In this document: positions 50,090 through 59,282 of the stretch, piece after piece
Layout of the letters: the number at the start of each line of letters is the position of its first letter
How positions within the stretch are numbered: position 1 is the first letter of the stretch
Assembly: GCF_002258785.1 (NCBI RefSeq)
Contig: NZ_NOYI01000033.1
Coordinates: 148,499 to 212,498 of the forward strand
Direction: 5' to 3'
Length of the DNA: 64,000 nt
Source: Rhodococcus sp. 06-235-1A
Lineage (GTDB): Bacteria > Actinomycetota > Actinomycetes > Mycobacteriales > Mycobacteriaceae
Program-made: the position numbers and the translations under genes
The notes under the pieces: model-generated
Database searches by the model: none
Seen by the model: the letters and a program-made list of their open reading frames with translations, nothing else
Told to the model about the DNA's origin: nothing

Positions 50090-52215
50090 CGATCACTCCG
50101 CCCATTGCCAAGAAGGTGCCACTCGAACGCACCCATCACGGCGACACGTTCATCGACAACTACGAGTGGTTGCGCGCCAAGGAAGATCCCGAGGTGATCG
50201 CCTACCTCGAGGCCGAGAACGCCTACACCGAGCAGCAGACCGCAGGCCTGGAGTCGTTGCGCGGCAAGATCTTCGACGAGATCAAATCCCGAACCCAGGA
50301 GACCGACCTCTCCGTGCCGACGCGCATGGGCCAGTGGTGGTACTACTCGCGCACCGTCGAGGGAAAGTCGTACGGCCTCCAATGCCGTTGCCCCGTCGAC
50401 TCTCCCGACGACTGGACTCCGCCCACCCTGTCGTCCGACGTGGACGTACCCGGTGAGCAGATCCTGCTCGACGCCAATGTCGAGGCGGAGGGACACGACT
50501 TCTTCTCCCTGGGCGCGTTCTCGATCAGCCTCGACGGCACGCTGCTGGCGTACTCGACCGATACCGAGGGCGACGAGCGGTACACACTGCGCTTCAAGAA
50601 TCTCGAGACCGGTGAGCTGCTCGCCGACACCATCGAGAACGTCGCGCCGGGAGCCACCTGGACCGCCGACGCCACGCACGTCTTCTACCTGACCGTCGAC
50701 GAATCCTGGCGTCCCGACACCGTGTGGCGACACACCCTCGGTAAGTCCGAGGACGTCAAGGTCTTCCACGAGCCCGACGAAAGCTACTGGGTCGGTTTCG
50801 GTTCCACCCGTAGCGAGAAGTACCTGATGATCTGGGTCGGCTCGAAGATCACTTCCGAATGCCTGGTGCTGGAATCCACCGATCCCGAGGGCGAGTTCCG
50901 CGTCGTCCTCCCACGCACGGACGGCGTCGAGTACAGCATCGAACATGCCGTGGTGGCCGGTGAGGATCGGTTCCTCATCACCCACAACGGCTCGGTGAAC
51001 GGTTGGGGCACCGAGGGAGAGAAGGCCGAGAACTTCCTGCTCGCCGAGGCACCGGTCTCGGATCCACTCGATCAGCGCACCCTCGTTCCTCATCGCGACG
51101 ACGTCCGCGTCGAGGACATCGACGCCTTCGCCGGCCACCTGATCTTCACCTACCGGCGAGAAGCATTGACCCGCATGGCGATCTGGCCGCTGACCGACGA
51201 GGGATACGGCGAATACCGCGAGCTCGAGTTCGACGAGGAGCTCTATTCCGTCGGAGCCGGCTCGAACCCCGAGTGGGACCAACCGTTGCTGAGGATGGTC
51301 TACACCTCGTTCATCACCCCCGGTCAGGTCTACGACCTCGACATCGCCAGTGGCGAACTGCTGCTCCGAAAATCGCAGCCGGTTCTCGGTAAGTTCGATG
51401 CCGGTGACTACGTCCAGCACCGAGAGTGGGCCACCGCGCCGGACGGCACCCAGGTTCCGCTGTCGGTCATCGCTCGCAAGGACGTCCCCGAAGGTCCCGC
51501 TCCCACACTGCTCTACGGGTACGGATCGTACGAGGCCTCGATGGATCCGTCGTTCTCGGTCGCGCGGTTGTCTCTGCTCGACCGCGGCATCGTCTTCGTC
51601 GTCGCACACGTGCGCGGCGGCGGCGAGATGGGCAGGCACTGGTACGACAACGGCAAGACGCTGAAGAAGAAGAACACGTTCACCGACTTCATCGCTGCCG
51701 CTCAGCATCTCATCGATACCGGCCGCACCTCGCCGAAGCATCTGGTCGCCGACGGCGGCAGCGCAGGTGGACTGCTCATGGGAGCGGTGGCCAACATGGC
51801 ACCGGAGTTGTTCAACGGCATCCTTGCCAACGTTCCGTTCGTCGATCCGCTCACCTCCATCCTCGACCCGTCGCTGCCGCTGACGGTCATCGAATGGGAC
51901 GAGTGGGGAAACCCGTTGGCGGACAAGGAGGTGTACGAGTACATGAAGTCGTACAGTCCCTACGAGAACGTCGAGGCCAACGACTACCCGTCGATCCTGG
52001 CGATCACGTCCATCAACGACACCCGCGTCCTCTACGTCGAACCCGCCAAATGGGTTGCGGCCCTTCGCGCAACCAAGACCGGTGACTCGGACCTGTTGCT
52101 CAAGACCGAAATGAGCGCCGGACACGGCGGAGTGAGCGGGCGCTACGAGAAGTGGAAGGAAGCGGCTTTCGAGTACGCGTGGATCGTGAGAGCGGCTGGC
52201 GCCGCACGTGCGTAG
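50086..52215 (+). CDS. ptrB: Oligopeptidase B (S9A prolyl oligopeptidase family)
   Basis: 709 residues: an N-terminal seven-blade propeller (about 80-420) and a C-terminal alpha/beta-hydrolase. The nucleophile is S559 in ADGGSAGGLLMG, and the catalytic histidine is H680 in MSAGHGGVSGR; HVRGGGEMGRHWYDNG precedes them. Oligopeptidase B cleaves small peptides after Arg or Lys in the cytoplasm. The frame is open from 50074, but the ATG at 50086 in the overlap with purC is preferred. It ends at the junction palindrome, copy C. Confidence 0.92.
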   Translation: MTITPPIAKKVPLERTHHGDTFIDNYEWLRAKEDPEVIAYLEAENAYTEQQTAGLESLRGKIFDEIKSRTQETDLSVPTRMGQWWYYSRTVEGKSYGLQCRCPVDSPDDWTPPTLSSDVDVPGEQILLDANVEAEGHDFFSLGAFSISLDGTLLAYSTDTEGDERYTLRFKNLETGELLADTIENVAPGATWTADATHVFYLTVDESWRPDTVWRHTLGKSEDVKVFHEPDESYWVGFGSTRSEKYLMIWVGSKITSECLVLESTDPEGEFRVVLPRTDGVEYSIEHAVVAGEDRFLITHNGSVNGWGTEGEKAENFLLAEAPVSDPLDQRTLVPHRDDVRVEDIDAFAGHLIFTYRREALTRMAIWPLTDEGYGEYRELEFDEELYSVGAGSNPEWDQPLLRMVYTSFITPGQVYDLDIASGELLLRKSQPVLGKFDAGDYVQHREWATAPDGTQVPLSVIARKDVPEGPAPTLLYGYGSYEASMDPSFSVARLSLLDRGIVFVVAHVRGGGEMGRHWYDNGKTLKKKNTFTDFIAAAQHLIDTGRTSPKHLVADGGSAGGLLMGAVANMAPELFNGILANVPFVDPLTSILDPSLPLTVIEWDEWGNPLADKEVYEYMKSYSPYENVEANDYPSILAITSINDTRVLYVEPAKWVAALRATKTGDSDLLLKTEMSAGHGGVSGRYEKWKEAAFEYAWIVRAAGAARA

Positions 52216-52265
52216 AACTTCGTAGCCTGCTACGAGTTTCCACTCACATGCGGCGCAGCCGCTCT
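52211..52265. repeat. Convergent-junction palindrome, copy C
   Basis: Contains AACTTCGTAGC (52216-52226) followed by GCTACGAGTT (52229-52238), a tight hairpin, then TTCCACTCACATGCGGCGCA, nearly identical to the right arm of copy A. On the reverse strand the right part reads L-E-R-L-R-R-M-stop, in a frame not used by the neighbouring response regulator. It lies between the convergent oligopeptidase and response-regulator genes. Confidence 0.7.
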
Positions 52266-52938
52266 AACGCCACACGTAGCGAACCTGCGGTCGCCCGGCT
52301 TTGCCGTATTCGGTGTGCCGGGTGACCAGGCCGTCGTCGGCCAGTCGTTCGAGGTAGCGCCAGGCCGTCACTCGGGACACTCCGACGACCTTCGCGGCCT
52401 CGGAGGCGTTGAGCCCGTCGGCCGACTCCTTGACGGAGGCGGTGATGCCGTCCATCGTCTGCGGGGCAATGCCTTTGGGTGTGGAGACGCGTTCGTCGGC
52501 CGTCCGCAGATGTGCCATCGCACGGTCGATGTCTCGCTGACTGGATGCGTTCTCGCCGGCGGGTAACGCATCGTGGAATTCGCGATAGCGCTCGAGCTTG
52601 TCGCGGAACGCAGCGAAGGTGAACGGCTTGAGCAGATACAGCACGATGCCGTGCGCCACGGCCGAGCGCACCACCGACAGATCCCGCTCGGAGGTGATGG
52701 CGATGACGTCGGGGCTCGGGCGCAGGCCGCCGAGGGCCGCGGCCACGTCGATGCCACTCGCGTCGGGCAGTCCGATATCGAGCAGCACCAGATCGACGGA
52801 CTCGGTACTGGCGAATCTCATGGCAGCAGCACCGGTGAGTGCGACGCCGGCAACCTCGAAGCCCGGGGTGCGCTCGACGTACGTCTTGTGGGCCTCGGCG
52901 ATCAGCGGTTCGTCGTCGACGATCAGTACCTTGATCAC
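52264..52938 (-). CDS. Response regulator, CitB/DcuR type
   Basis: 224 residues. The receiver domain has the acidic pair in VLIVDDEPLIAEA, the phospho-acceptor D54 in LVLLDIGLPDASG and the switch lysine in LLKPFTFAAF. The C-terminal helix-turn-helix, LNASEAAKVVGVSRVTAWRY, is of the CitB/DcuR class. It should respond to the histidine kinase encoded just upstream, which it overlaps by 4 bases, and probably activates the divergently placed dctA. Confidence 0.92.
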   Translation of the reverse strand: MIKVLIVDDEPLIAEAHKTYVERTPGFEVAGVALTGAAAMRFASTESVDLVLLDIGLPDASGIDVAAALGGLRPSPDVIAITSERDLSVVRSAVAHGIVLYLLKPFTFAAFRDKLERYREFHDALPAGENASSQRDIDRAMAHLRTADERVSTPKGIAPQTMDGITASVKESADGLNASEAAKVVGVSRVTAWRYLERLADDGLVTRHTEYGKAGRPQVRYVWR

Positions 52939-54506
52939 GACGAAGATCCAGGAATGGTGGCGATCATGACAGAGCCGTACGTCACCTCGGATGTCAAGGT
53001 GCCGCGGTGGCGACCGATCACCTGAGTCACCAGGGCCAAGCCCAGCCCGCGTGACCCGGACTTGGTCGAGTACCCGCGCCGCAGAGCCGCTTTCAGTGTC
53101 TCGGGCGGCATTCCGGGACCACTGTCGGCCACGCGGACGACGAGTTCGCCATCGGCATCACGGACGGTCACTTCGACCCACGGCTGATCGGATTCTTTCG
53201 AGGCATCGATGGCATTGTCTATCAGATTGCCTACCAGCGTGACCAATTCGCGAGCCGTCAATACCCCTTCGTCCTCCATCGCCGTGTCGTCGGTGATGGT
53301 GAGTTCGACGCCCTGCTCGGCAGCTTGACTGACCTTGCCCAGTAGCAGAGCCGCCAGCGCAGGCTCGCCGACGGCGTTCATCAGCCGGTCGATGAGTGAT
53401 TGCGAAAGCTCCAGATCGGCCGTCGCGAACTCCACGGCTTCCTCGGGCCGGCCGAGTTCGACCATCGTGATGACCGTGTGCAGCCTGTTGGCCGATTCGT
53501 GAGCCTGCGAACGCAGCGACTCGGCGAAACTACGCACCGAGTCGAGTTCACCCATCAGTGAACGTAATTCGGTCTGATCGCGGATCGTCAGCACATTGCC
53601 CAGTCGCCTGCCCTCCCACATCACCGGATCCTGATTGACGACGAGAACACGATCCTTCGTCAGATGCAGTTCACCGCGCACGATGCCGGTGTCCATCTGC
53701 TGCATCGACTCCGGCAACGACGCGAGCGAGACCGGGCCCTCCGGTAGGTCGAGGAGGCGTCGAGCCTCGTCGTTGACCAACTCGGCCTCGTCGCCGCGGC
53801 CGAATACCAACAGCCCTTCGCCGATGGAGTGCAGGACCGCGTCGTGATGCTCGTACATGGTGCGCAGTTCCGCCGGTGCCATGCCCAGTGTCTGACGCCG
53901 GAGCCGGCGGCTGAGCAACGTCGATCCCACAGCGGCGACGACGAAGGCGGCGAGCACGACCCCGATGATGAGCGGTAGCCCCTGAAAGAACTGGTCGCTG
54001 ATCTTCTGGCGAGTGACTCCCGCGGAGACGAGGCCGACGATCTCGCCGGACGAGTCGGTGACCGGGGTGACCGACCGAATCGAGGGGCCGAGGGACCCGA
54101 CGTAGGTTTCGGTCAACGTCTCGCCCTGCAGCGCACGGTCGATGTTGCCGCTGAAGGGCTTACCGATCAGCTCGACGGTGGTGTGGGTGAAACGGGTGCG
54201 ATCCGGAGCCATGACGACGATGAAGTCGACGCCCGTCACCTGCCTGATCTTCTCCGTCTCCGGTTGCAGACGCGAGGTCGGATCGTCGGACTCGATGGCC
54301 AGCGGCGTCGACGGTTCGTTGGCAATGCTCACGGCGATCGCCGTGACCTCGCGTCGGGTCGCGTCGTCGCTGTTGGAACGTTCGTTGAGCACTGTCAGGA
54401 TGCCGCCGGCGAACACGACGACCGCCATGACGACGAGCTGCAGCACCAGCACCTGGCCGGCGACGCTCAGCGGCCGCTTCGAAGACACCACTTTCCTTTC
54501 GCGCAA
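52935..54506 (-). CDS. Sensor histidine kinase, CitA/DcuS type
   Basis: 523 residues. One membrane helix near 15-38, an extracytoplasmic PDC/sCache sensor (about 40-170, with DFIVVMAPDRTRFTHT and RSVTPVTDSSGEIVGLVSAG), a second helix near 175-200, a PAS domain (HDAVLHSIGEGLLVFG), an H-box of the NRLH type (LRSQAHESANRLHTVI) and a HATPase domain with LVGNLIDNAIDAS, VADSGPGMP and SRGLGLALV. This is the layout of citrate or C4-dicarboxylate sensors. With the response regulator and the neighbouring dctA it probably senses external dicarboxylates. Confidence 0.92.
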   Translation of the reverse strand: MRERKVVSSKRPLSVAGQVLVLQLVVMAVVVFAGGILTVLNERSNSDDATRREVTAIAVSIANEPSTPLAIESDDPTSRLQPETEKIRQVTGVDFIVVMAPDRTRFTHTTVELIGKPFSGNIDRALQGETLTETYVGSLGPSIRSVTPVTDSSGEIVGLVSAGVTRQKISDQFFQGLPLIIGVVLAAFVVAAVGSTLLSRRLRRQTLGMAPAELRTMYEHHDAVLHSIGEGLLVFGRGDEAELVNDEARRLLDLPEGPVSLASLPESMQQMDTGIVRGELHLTKDRVLVVNQDPVMWEGRRLGNVLTIRDQTELRSLMGELDSVRSFAESLRSQAHESANRLHTVITMVELGRPEEAVEFATADLELSQSLIDRLMNAVGEPALAALLLGKVSQAAEQGVELTITDDTAMEDEGVLTARELVTLVGNLIDNAIDASKESDQPWVEVTVRDADGELVVRVADSGPGMPPETLKAALRRGYSTKSGSRGLGLALVTQVIGRHRGTLTSEVTYGSVMIATIPGSSS

Positions 54507-54662
54507 GAAACATCGATGTGAACAGAATGAACGTATAGGTGACTCCAGTCACTGCGTACAGCAACATCATCTCTCAGCAGGGGTGATCCACCTCACTCCA
54601 CTCTGTAGTCACGAAGTCAGCCAGTTCGACTCGCGCTTCACCTGAACCCAGAAGGAACACTC

Positions 54663-56057
54663 ATGACAACTATCGATGCGGAGCGGTTCGACAATCCGCC
54701 CACCGAGCCCAAGAAGAAGCGCGACAAGACGCACTGGCTCTACATTGCTGTGATCATCGCCGTCGTCGCCGGCGTCATCGTAGGACTGACCGCCAAGGAC
54801 TTCGCCGTCGAGCTCGCGGTCCTCGGCACGCTCTTCGTCAGCCTGATCAAGATGATGATCAGCCCGGTCATCTTCTGCACCATCGTCCTCGGTATCGGAT
54901 CGGTTCGCGCCGCAGCGAGTGTCGGTCGAGTCGGCGGCCTCGCCCTGGCTTACTTCATCGCGATGTCAACCATCGCACTCGGTATCGGCATGGTCGTCGG
55001 CAACCTGATCCAGCCCGGCGAGGGGCTCAACATCGTGCCTGGCGGCGGTGATGAGTACGCCAAAACCGCGGAGGGTGCCGGCGGAACCATGGACTTCATC
55101 GCCGGCATCATCCCGGAGAGCCTGCTGTCGTCGCTGACCGCCGGATCCGTCCTGCAGACGCTGTTCGTCGCCATCCTCGTCGGCTTCGCACTGCAGGCCA
55201 TGGGCAAGAGCGGTGAAGGAATTCTCAAGGGCATCGGCTCGGTGCAGAAGCTGGTCTTCCGCATCCTGACCATGATCCTGTGGCTCGCCCCGATCGGCGC
55301 TTTCGGTGCCATTGCCGGTGTCGTCGGCAAGACCGGGTTCGACGCCGTCATCCAGCTCGGCACCCTGATGCTGGCCTTCTACATCACCTGCTTCATCTTC
55401 GTCTTCTTCTTCCTCGGCCTGATCCTGCGTTTCGTCTCCGGCTTCTCCATCTTCAAGCTGGTGAAGTACCTGGCCCGTGAGTACCTGCTCATCGTCGCCA
55501 CGTCGTCCTCCGAGTCGGCCCTGCCGCGTCTGATCGCCAAGATGGAGCACGTCGGAGTCGAGCGCACCACCGTCGGCATCGTCGTCCCCACCGGGTACTC
55601 GTTCAACCTCGACGGCACCGCGATCTACCTGACGATGGCCTCCATCTTCATCGCCGACGCCATGAACATGCCGCTCTCCATCGGTGAGCAGTTCTCGCTG
55701 CTGCTGTTCATGATCATCGCCTCCAAAGGCGCAGCCGGCGTCTCCGGTGCCGGTTTGGCCACGCTGGCCGGCGGCTTGCAGAGCCACCGCCCGGAACTGC
55801 TCGACGGAGTCGGCCTGATCGTCGGAATCGACCGGTTCATGTCCGAGGCCCGTGCGCTGACGAACTTCTCGGGCAACGCCGTCGCCACCCTGCTGGTCGG
55901 CACCTGGACCAAGACCATCGACAAGGACCGGGTCAACACGGTGCTCGACGGCAACCTGCCGTTCGACGAGGAGACCATGGTCGACGACCACCTCCCCGAG
56001 GACGATCGGCCTGCCGACAAGCAGGTCATCATCGAAAAGCACGCCGCGAAGGCGTAA
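54663..56057 (+). CDS. dctA: C4-dicarboxylate:cation symporter
   Basis: 464 residues, DAACS family. About eight membrane helices plus two re-entrant loops; the signature TSSSESALPRLIAKME with the serine-rich tip, the TGYSFNLDGTAIYLTMA motif and SGAGLATLAGG are complete. It imports succinate, fumarate and malate with protons or sodium. It is divergent from the two-component pair across a 156-base region, and AGAAGGAA precedes the ATG. The codons are strongly C-ended, suggesting high expression. A strong terminator follows. Confidence 0.94.
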   Translation: MTTIDAERFDNPPTEPKKKRDKTHWLYIAVIIAVVAGVIVGLTAKDFAVELAVLGTLFVSLIKMMISPVIFCTIVLGIGSVRAAASVGRVGGLALAYFIAMSTIALGIGMVVGNLIQPGEGLNIVPGGGDEYAKTAEGAGGTMDFIAGIIPESLLSSLTAGSVLQTLFVAILVGFALQAMGKSGEGILKGIGSVQKLVFRILTMILWLAPIGAFGAIAGVVGKTGFDAVIQLGTLMLAFYITCFIFVFFFLGLILRFVSGFSIFKLVKYLAREYLLIVATSSSESALPRLIAKMEHVGVERTTVGIVVPTGYSFNLDGTAIYLTMASIFIADAMNMPLSIGEQFSLLLFMIIASKGAAGVSGAGLATLAGGLQSHRPELLDGVGLIVGIDRFMSEARALTNFSGNAVATLLVGTWTKTIDKDRVNTVLDGNLPFDEETMVDDHLPEDDRPADKQVIIEKHAAKA

Positions 56058-56104
56058 GACCTGCCGGGCGCCGCGCATCCCCCCGTCGCCCGGTTCGGAA
56101 AAAC

Positions 56105-56145
56105 GCAAGTACGACCCCGCCACCAGCGGTGTCGTACTTGCTTTT
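56105..56145. terminator. Intrinsic terminator after dctA
   Basis: An 11-bp perfect stem, GCAAGTACGAC (56105-56115) and GTCGTACTTGC (56131-56141), with a 15-base loop, followed by TTTT and preceded by AAAAC. It can stop transcription from either side. Confidence 0.85.
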
Positions 56146-56190
56146 GTACGTCGGTTCCATTCTGTCGGTACTCACAGGTAAGTTCAGGTG

Positions 56191-56697
56191 ATGACTGAAG
56201 TTCAGAACATCGGCATCAACACGCTGGGCGGTGCGCCCACCTCGCTCGACGAGTACGCCGGACGGGCAGTCCTCGTGGTCAATGTGGCCTCCAAGTGCGG
56301 ACTGACCCCGCAGTACGAAAAGCTGGAGAAGCTCGCCAACGAGTACTCGGCCCGTGGCCTCTCGGTCGTCGGAGTGCCCTGCAACCAGTTCGGCGGCCAG
56401 GAACCCGGCACCGCAGAGGAGATCGAGACCTTCTGCTCCACCACGTACGGCATCACCTTCGCGATGACCGAGAAGGTCGACGTCAACGGTGACAACCAGC
56501 ACCCGCTCTACGCCGAACTGACCAAGACCGAGGACGCCGAAGGCAAGGCCGGAGACGTCCAGTGGAACTTCGAGAAGTTCCTCATTTCGCCCGACGGTGA
56601 GGTCACCAACCGCTTCCGTCCGCGCACCGAGCCGGACGCTCCTGAGGTGCTCGCCGCGATCGACAAGATCCTGCCGAAGGAAACGATCGCCGTTTAG
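56191..56697 (+). CDS. Glutathione peroxidase-family thiol peroxidase
   Basis: 168 residues. The peroxidatic residue is a cysteine, C36 in NVASKCGLTPQ, not selenocysteine; the partners Q70 in FGGQEPG and the Trp-Asn pair in VQWNFEKFL are present, as is the VPCNQFG motif. Such non-seleno enzymes usually take electrons from thioredoxin or mycoredoxin rather than glutathione. GTG 56188 directly before the ATG is an alternative start. The gene follows the dctA terminator and appears to stand alone. Confidence 0.93.
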   Translation: MTEVQNIGINTLGGAPTSLDEYAGRAVLVVNVASKCGLTPQYEKLEKLANEYSARGLSVVGVPCNQFGGQEPGTAEEIETFCSTTYGITFAMTEKVDVNGDNQHPLYAELTKTEDAEGKAGDVQWNFEKFLISPDGEVTNRFRPRTEPDAPEVLAAIDKILPKETIAV

Positions 56698-56752
56698 CTT
56701 CTGTCTGCATCGACTTCGAGCCTCGTTCACGCTGGTGTGCGAGGCTCGAGTC

Positions 56753-57454
56753 ATGTCTGGACGCCTGATCGTGTCGGTGAGCGGAATCAAGAACGACACC
56801 TACGAGCATGCCGCAGAGTTCGCGCGGATCCTCGACGGACGGGGCGTCCCATTGTCGCTGCTCGTCGCACCGCGATTGAAAGACAAATACCGTCTTGCGG
56901 CGGATGTGCCCACCCAGGAGTGGTTGCGGGCCAGACGCGACGGCGGCGACGCGATCGTTCTGCACGGCTACGACCAGGCCGCGACGAAGCGTCGACGCTC
57001 CGAGTTCGCCGCTCTACCTCGTCACGAAGCTCGACTGCGCCTGATGGCGGCAGACCGCGTCATGGAACAGACCGGACTGCGCACCCGAGTCTTCGCCGCT
57101 CCGCGCTGGATCGCCTCACCCGGAGCCGTCGAAGCACTACCCGATGCGGGATTCCGAATGTTGGCTGCACTGAACGGCATTCACGACCTCGACCGTGACG
57201 GCGTCGTGCGTGCCCGAGTCTGGGGAATCGGCGAAGGATTCAAGGCCGAGCCCTGGTGGTTCAAAGCTCTGGTACTCGGCGCAGGTCGCACAGCCCGACG
57301 TGACGGAGTGGTGCGCCTGGCCATCAGTGCCAAACAACTCGGACGTCCCGGACCGCGACAGGCCATCCTCGACGCCATCGACCTCTCCCTCCACCACGGA
57401 GCCGAGGCCGGGGTGTACGAATGGATCCCGCGAACCAAAGCCCGCGTGGCCTAG
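56753..57454 (+). CDS. DUF2334-type polysaccharide deacetylase-like protein
   Basis: 233 residues with a deacetylase-like fold: LIVSVSGIKNDTYEHAAEF, DAIVLHGYDQ (where active deacetylases have a metal-binding HxD/HG motif), and FAAPRWIASPGAVEALPDAGF. These features fit the DUF2334 group of carbohydrate esterase-like proteins. No signal peptide is seen. The ATG at 56753 is preferred although the frame is open to 56597, which would overlap the peroxidase gene. The gene is followed by a tandem palindromic repeat. Substrate unknown. Confidence 0.75.
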   Translation: MSGRLIVSVSGIKNDTYEHAAEFARILDGRGVPLSLLVAPRLKDKYRLAADVPTQEWLRARRDGGDAIVLHGYDQAATKRRRSEFAALPRHEARLRLMAADRVMEQTGLRTRVFAAPRWIASPGAVEALPDAGFRMLAALNGIHDLDRDGVVRARVWGIGEGFKAEPWWFKALVLGAGRTARRDGVVRLAISAKQLGRPGPRQAILDAIDLSLHHGAEAGVYEWIPRTKARVA

Positions 57455-57480
57455 CGGTCTGTTTCGGTCGCTCCGCTCCC

Positions 57481-57604
57481 GCGTCAATGGACCCTTGCAC
57501 GCCCCAGACGTATGCAAAGTGCTATTCACGCGCACGGGGTCGCGGCGTGAATGAGCCTTTGCAGCGCTCAGACGTGTGCAGTGGTCCATTGACGCGAACG
57601 GGGT
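57481..57604. repeat. Two tandem 60-bp palindromic repeats before thiM
   Basis: Unit 1 (57481-57540) and unit 2 (57545-57604) are direct repeats of about 60 bases, both starting GCGTsAATG and ending in CACGGGGT or AACGGGGT. Each unit is itself an inverted repeat: GCGTCAATGGACC at the left against GGTCCATTGACGC at the right, around a CAGACGTrTGCA centre. They fill most of the 174-base gap between the DUF2334 gene and thiM. No TPP-riboswitch consensus is seen. Confidence 0.75.
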
Positions 57605-57628
57605 GGTTGCGGTCGTAGACTCGTAACA

Positions 57629-58432
57629 ATGAGTGCCTCGACTGTGACCCTGGACGACATCGTTGCCGCGCATCGTCTTCTGCGCGATCGCAATCCGCTG
57701 GTGCAGTGCCTGACCAACACCGTCTCGGTTCAGTTCGTGGCGAATGCATTGTTGGCCGCGGGGGCGGCTCCGGCGATGGTGGACAACCCGGAGGAGGCGG
57801 CCGGTTTCGCCGAGATCGCCGACGCAGTGCTGGTCAATCTCGGGACTCCCACGGCCGCACAGGTGGAGAGTTCTCGGCTGGCGTCGGCCGCAGCGAGGGA
57901 CGCGGGGAAGCCCTGGGTCCTCGACCCGGTGGGAGCGGGAGGTCTGCCGTGGCGCACCGAGGTGGCCGTCGAGCTACTTGCCAACCGGCCCAGCGTCATT
58001 CGCGCGAATGCGTCCGAGGTCATGGGTCTGGCGGGCGCTGACGGCGGATCGAGAGGGGTGGATTCGTCTGCGCGCGTGGCAGATTCCGTCGATGCGGCGC
58101 GATCGTTGTTGGACAGGGCCGAGATCGTGGCGGCCTCGGGGGAAGTCGACCACATCGTCGGGCAAGGATCCTTGGTGAAGCTCGGCGGTGGAAGTGCACT
58201 GCTGCAACGAGTTACGGCTACCGGATGCGCTTTGGGTGCCCTGACGGCGGCGTACTGCTCCGTGTCACCGAATGCGTTGATCGGTGCTGTCGCCGCGCAC
58301 GCGCATGTTGCGGTGGCGTCGGAGATAGCGGCGCAGTCGACGTCGCGGCCGGGGTCCTTCGCTGTCGCGTTCCTCGACGGCCTGGACGCGGTGGACGAGT
58401 CAGCACTACGCGATTTGGTCCGGCTCGACTGA
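57629..58432 (+). CDS. thiM: Hydroxyethylthiazole kinase
   Basis: 267 residues, a ribokinase-fold enzyme that phosphorylates the thiazole alcohol for thiamine salvage. Family motifs are PLVQCLTNTVSVQFVANALL, GAAPAMVDNPEEAAGFA, WVLDPVGAGGLPWRT, SVIRANASEVMGLAG and the phosphate-binding VTATGCALGALTAAY with the catalytic Cys. No other thiamine genes are adjacent. Start ATG with no strong ribosome site. Confidence 0.95.
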   Translation: MSASTVTLDDIVAAHRLLRDRNPLVQCLTNTVSVQFVANALLAAGAAPAMVDNPEEAAGFAEIADAVLVNLGTPTAAQVESSRLASAAARDAGKPWVLDPVGAGGLPWRTEVAVELLANRPSVIRANASEVMGLAGADGGSRGVDSSARVADSVDAARSLLDRAEIVAASGEVDHIVGQGSLVKLGGGSALLQRVTATGCALGALTAAYCSVSPNALIGAVAAHAHVAVASEIAAQSTSRPGSFAVAFLDGLDAVDESALRDLVRLD

Positions 58433-58443
58433 CGGGTGCAACG

Positions 58444-58505
58444 GTTGCTCCACTGTGCGTCGATATCCGCGGAAACACCGCGGAGCGTACGACGAGTGGA
58501 GCAAC
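58444..58505. terminator. Hairpin after thiM
   Basis: Outer arms GTTGCTCCACT (58444-58454) and AGTGGAGCAAC (58495-58505) are perfectly inverted, and inner arms CCGCGG pair around AAACA. It has no U-tract. It is probably a transcription end signal for thiM or an imperfect palindromic repeat; the remaining part of the 58433-58613 gap holds nothing else I recognise. Confidence 0.55.
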
Positions 58506-58613
58506 AATTGCCTGCGCGGTGAATGTAACAGCACCTTGATCGAAATGTGATGTAACAGAACACGTTTGCGAGCGGACATACCTGGCGTCCCGTAAATCGA
58601 ACCAGGTGGTCTT

Positions 58614-59282
58614 ATGAAACGACTCGTTCTCGTCACCATTGCTGCGCTGATTCTCGTCGCGTGCGGAAACTCGGACGAACCGGTTGCAGCGACGGCCAGC
58701 GGTGCGCCCACCTCGAGCGCCCAGCCCCAGCCCGTCCAGCCACAGGCCCAGTCCGAGGCGACCCAGCCAGTGGTCGCGGGCGAGGATGCAGAGCCCAACG
58801 GTCCGGTCGACTCGAACACCGAGGCGCTACCGGAGAACAACTCGCTACCCGACGGCGAACAGCATGCACCGGGTTCGGAGTACCCCATCTGCCTGGGTCT
58901 GGACTCCACGAGAGTGGTGAATGCAGTTGCGTCGTTGCCCGAGTACTTCCCGGGCGAGCCATGGATCGCAACGAAGATCGGCGACACCTGCGCGCCGTTC
59001 ACCTGGGTGCGAGCCGACACCGGCGGAACCGTATCGTCCCCGACCCACCTCCTCTTCTTCGCAGGCCACAACTACGACTACCTCGGTACGGCGACACTCG
59101 AGCCCACCTCGTTCACCTCGGTGGTGGGCCAGACCGCCGATACCGTGACCGTCGAGTACCGCTGGCCTCTCGCGAACGACGCCAACGCGAACCCGACCGG
59201 CGGCCCGGTGACGATCGACTATCGGTGGGACGGGACGCAGGTGACCATGATCGGCACCCTGCCGCCCGAGGTCATCGGCTAG
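58614..59282 (+). CDS. LppP/LprE-family lipoprotein
   Basis: 222 residues. The signal peptide ends in LVAC with C17 lipidated, followed by a Pro/Gln/Ala-rich linker to about residue 85. The mature domain resembles the actinobacterial LppP/LprE family: CAPFTWVRADTGGTVSSPTH, LLFFAGHNYDYLGTAT and TVEYRWPLANDANANPTGGP. Its function is not known. The stop overlaps the stop of the convergent metallo-hydrolase gene by 4 bases. Confidence 0.8.
   Translation: MKRLVLVTIAALILVACGNSDEPVAATASGAPTSSAQPQPVQPQAQSEATQPVVAGEDAEPNGPVDSNTEALPENNSLPDGEQHAPGSEYPICLGLDSTRVVNAVASLPEYFPGEPWIATKIGDTCAPFTWVRADTGGTVSSPTHLLFFAGHNYDYLGTATLEPTSFTSVVGQTADTVTVEYRWPLANDANANPTGGPVTIDYRWDGTQVTMIGTLPPEVIG

Noticed and set aside
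57605..57628. TPP riboswitch before thiM
   Set aside because: Only 24 bases remain between the tandem repeat and the start, and the conserved CTGAGA-type core is not found in the gap.
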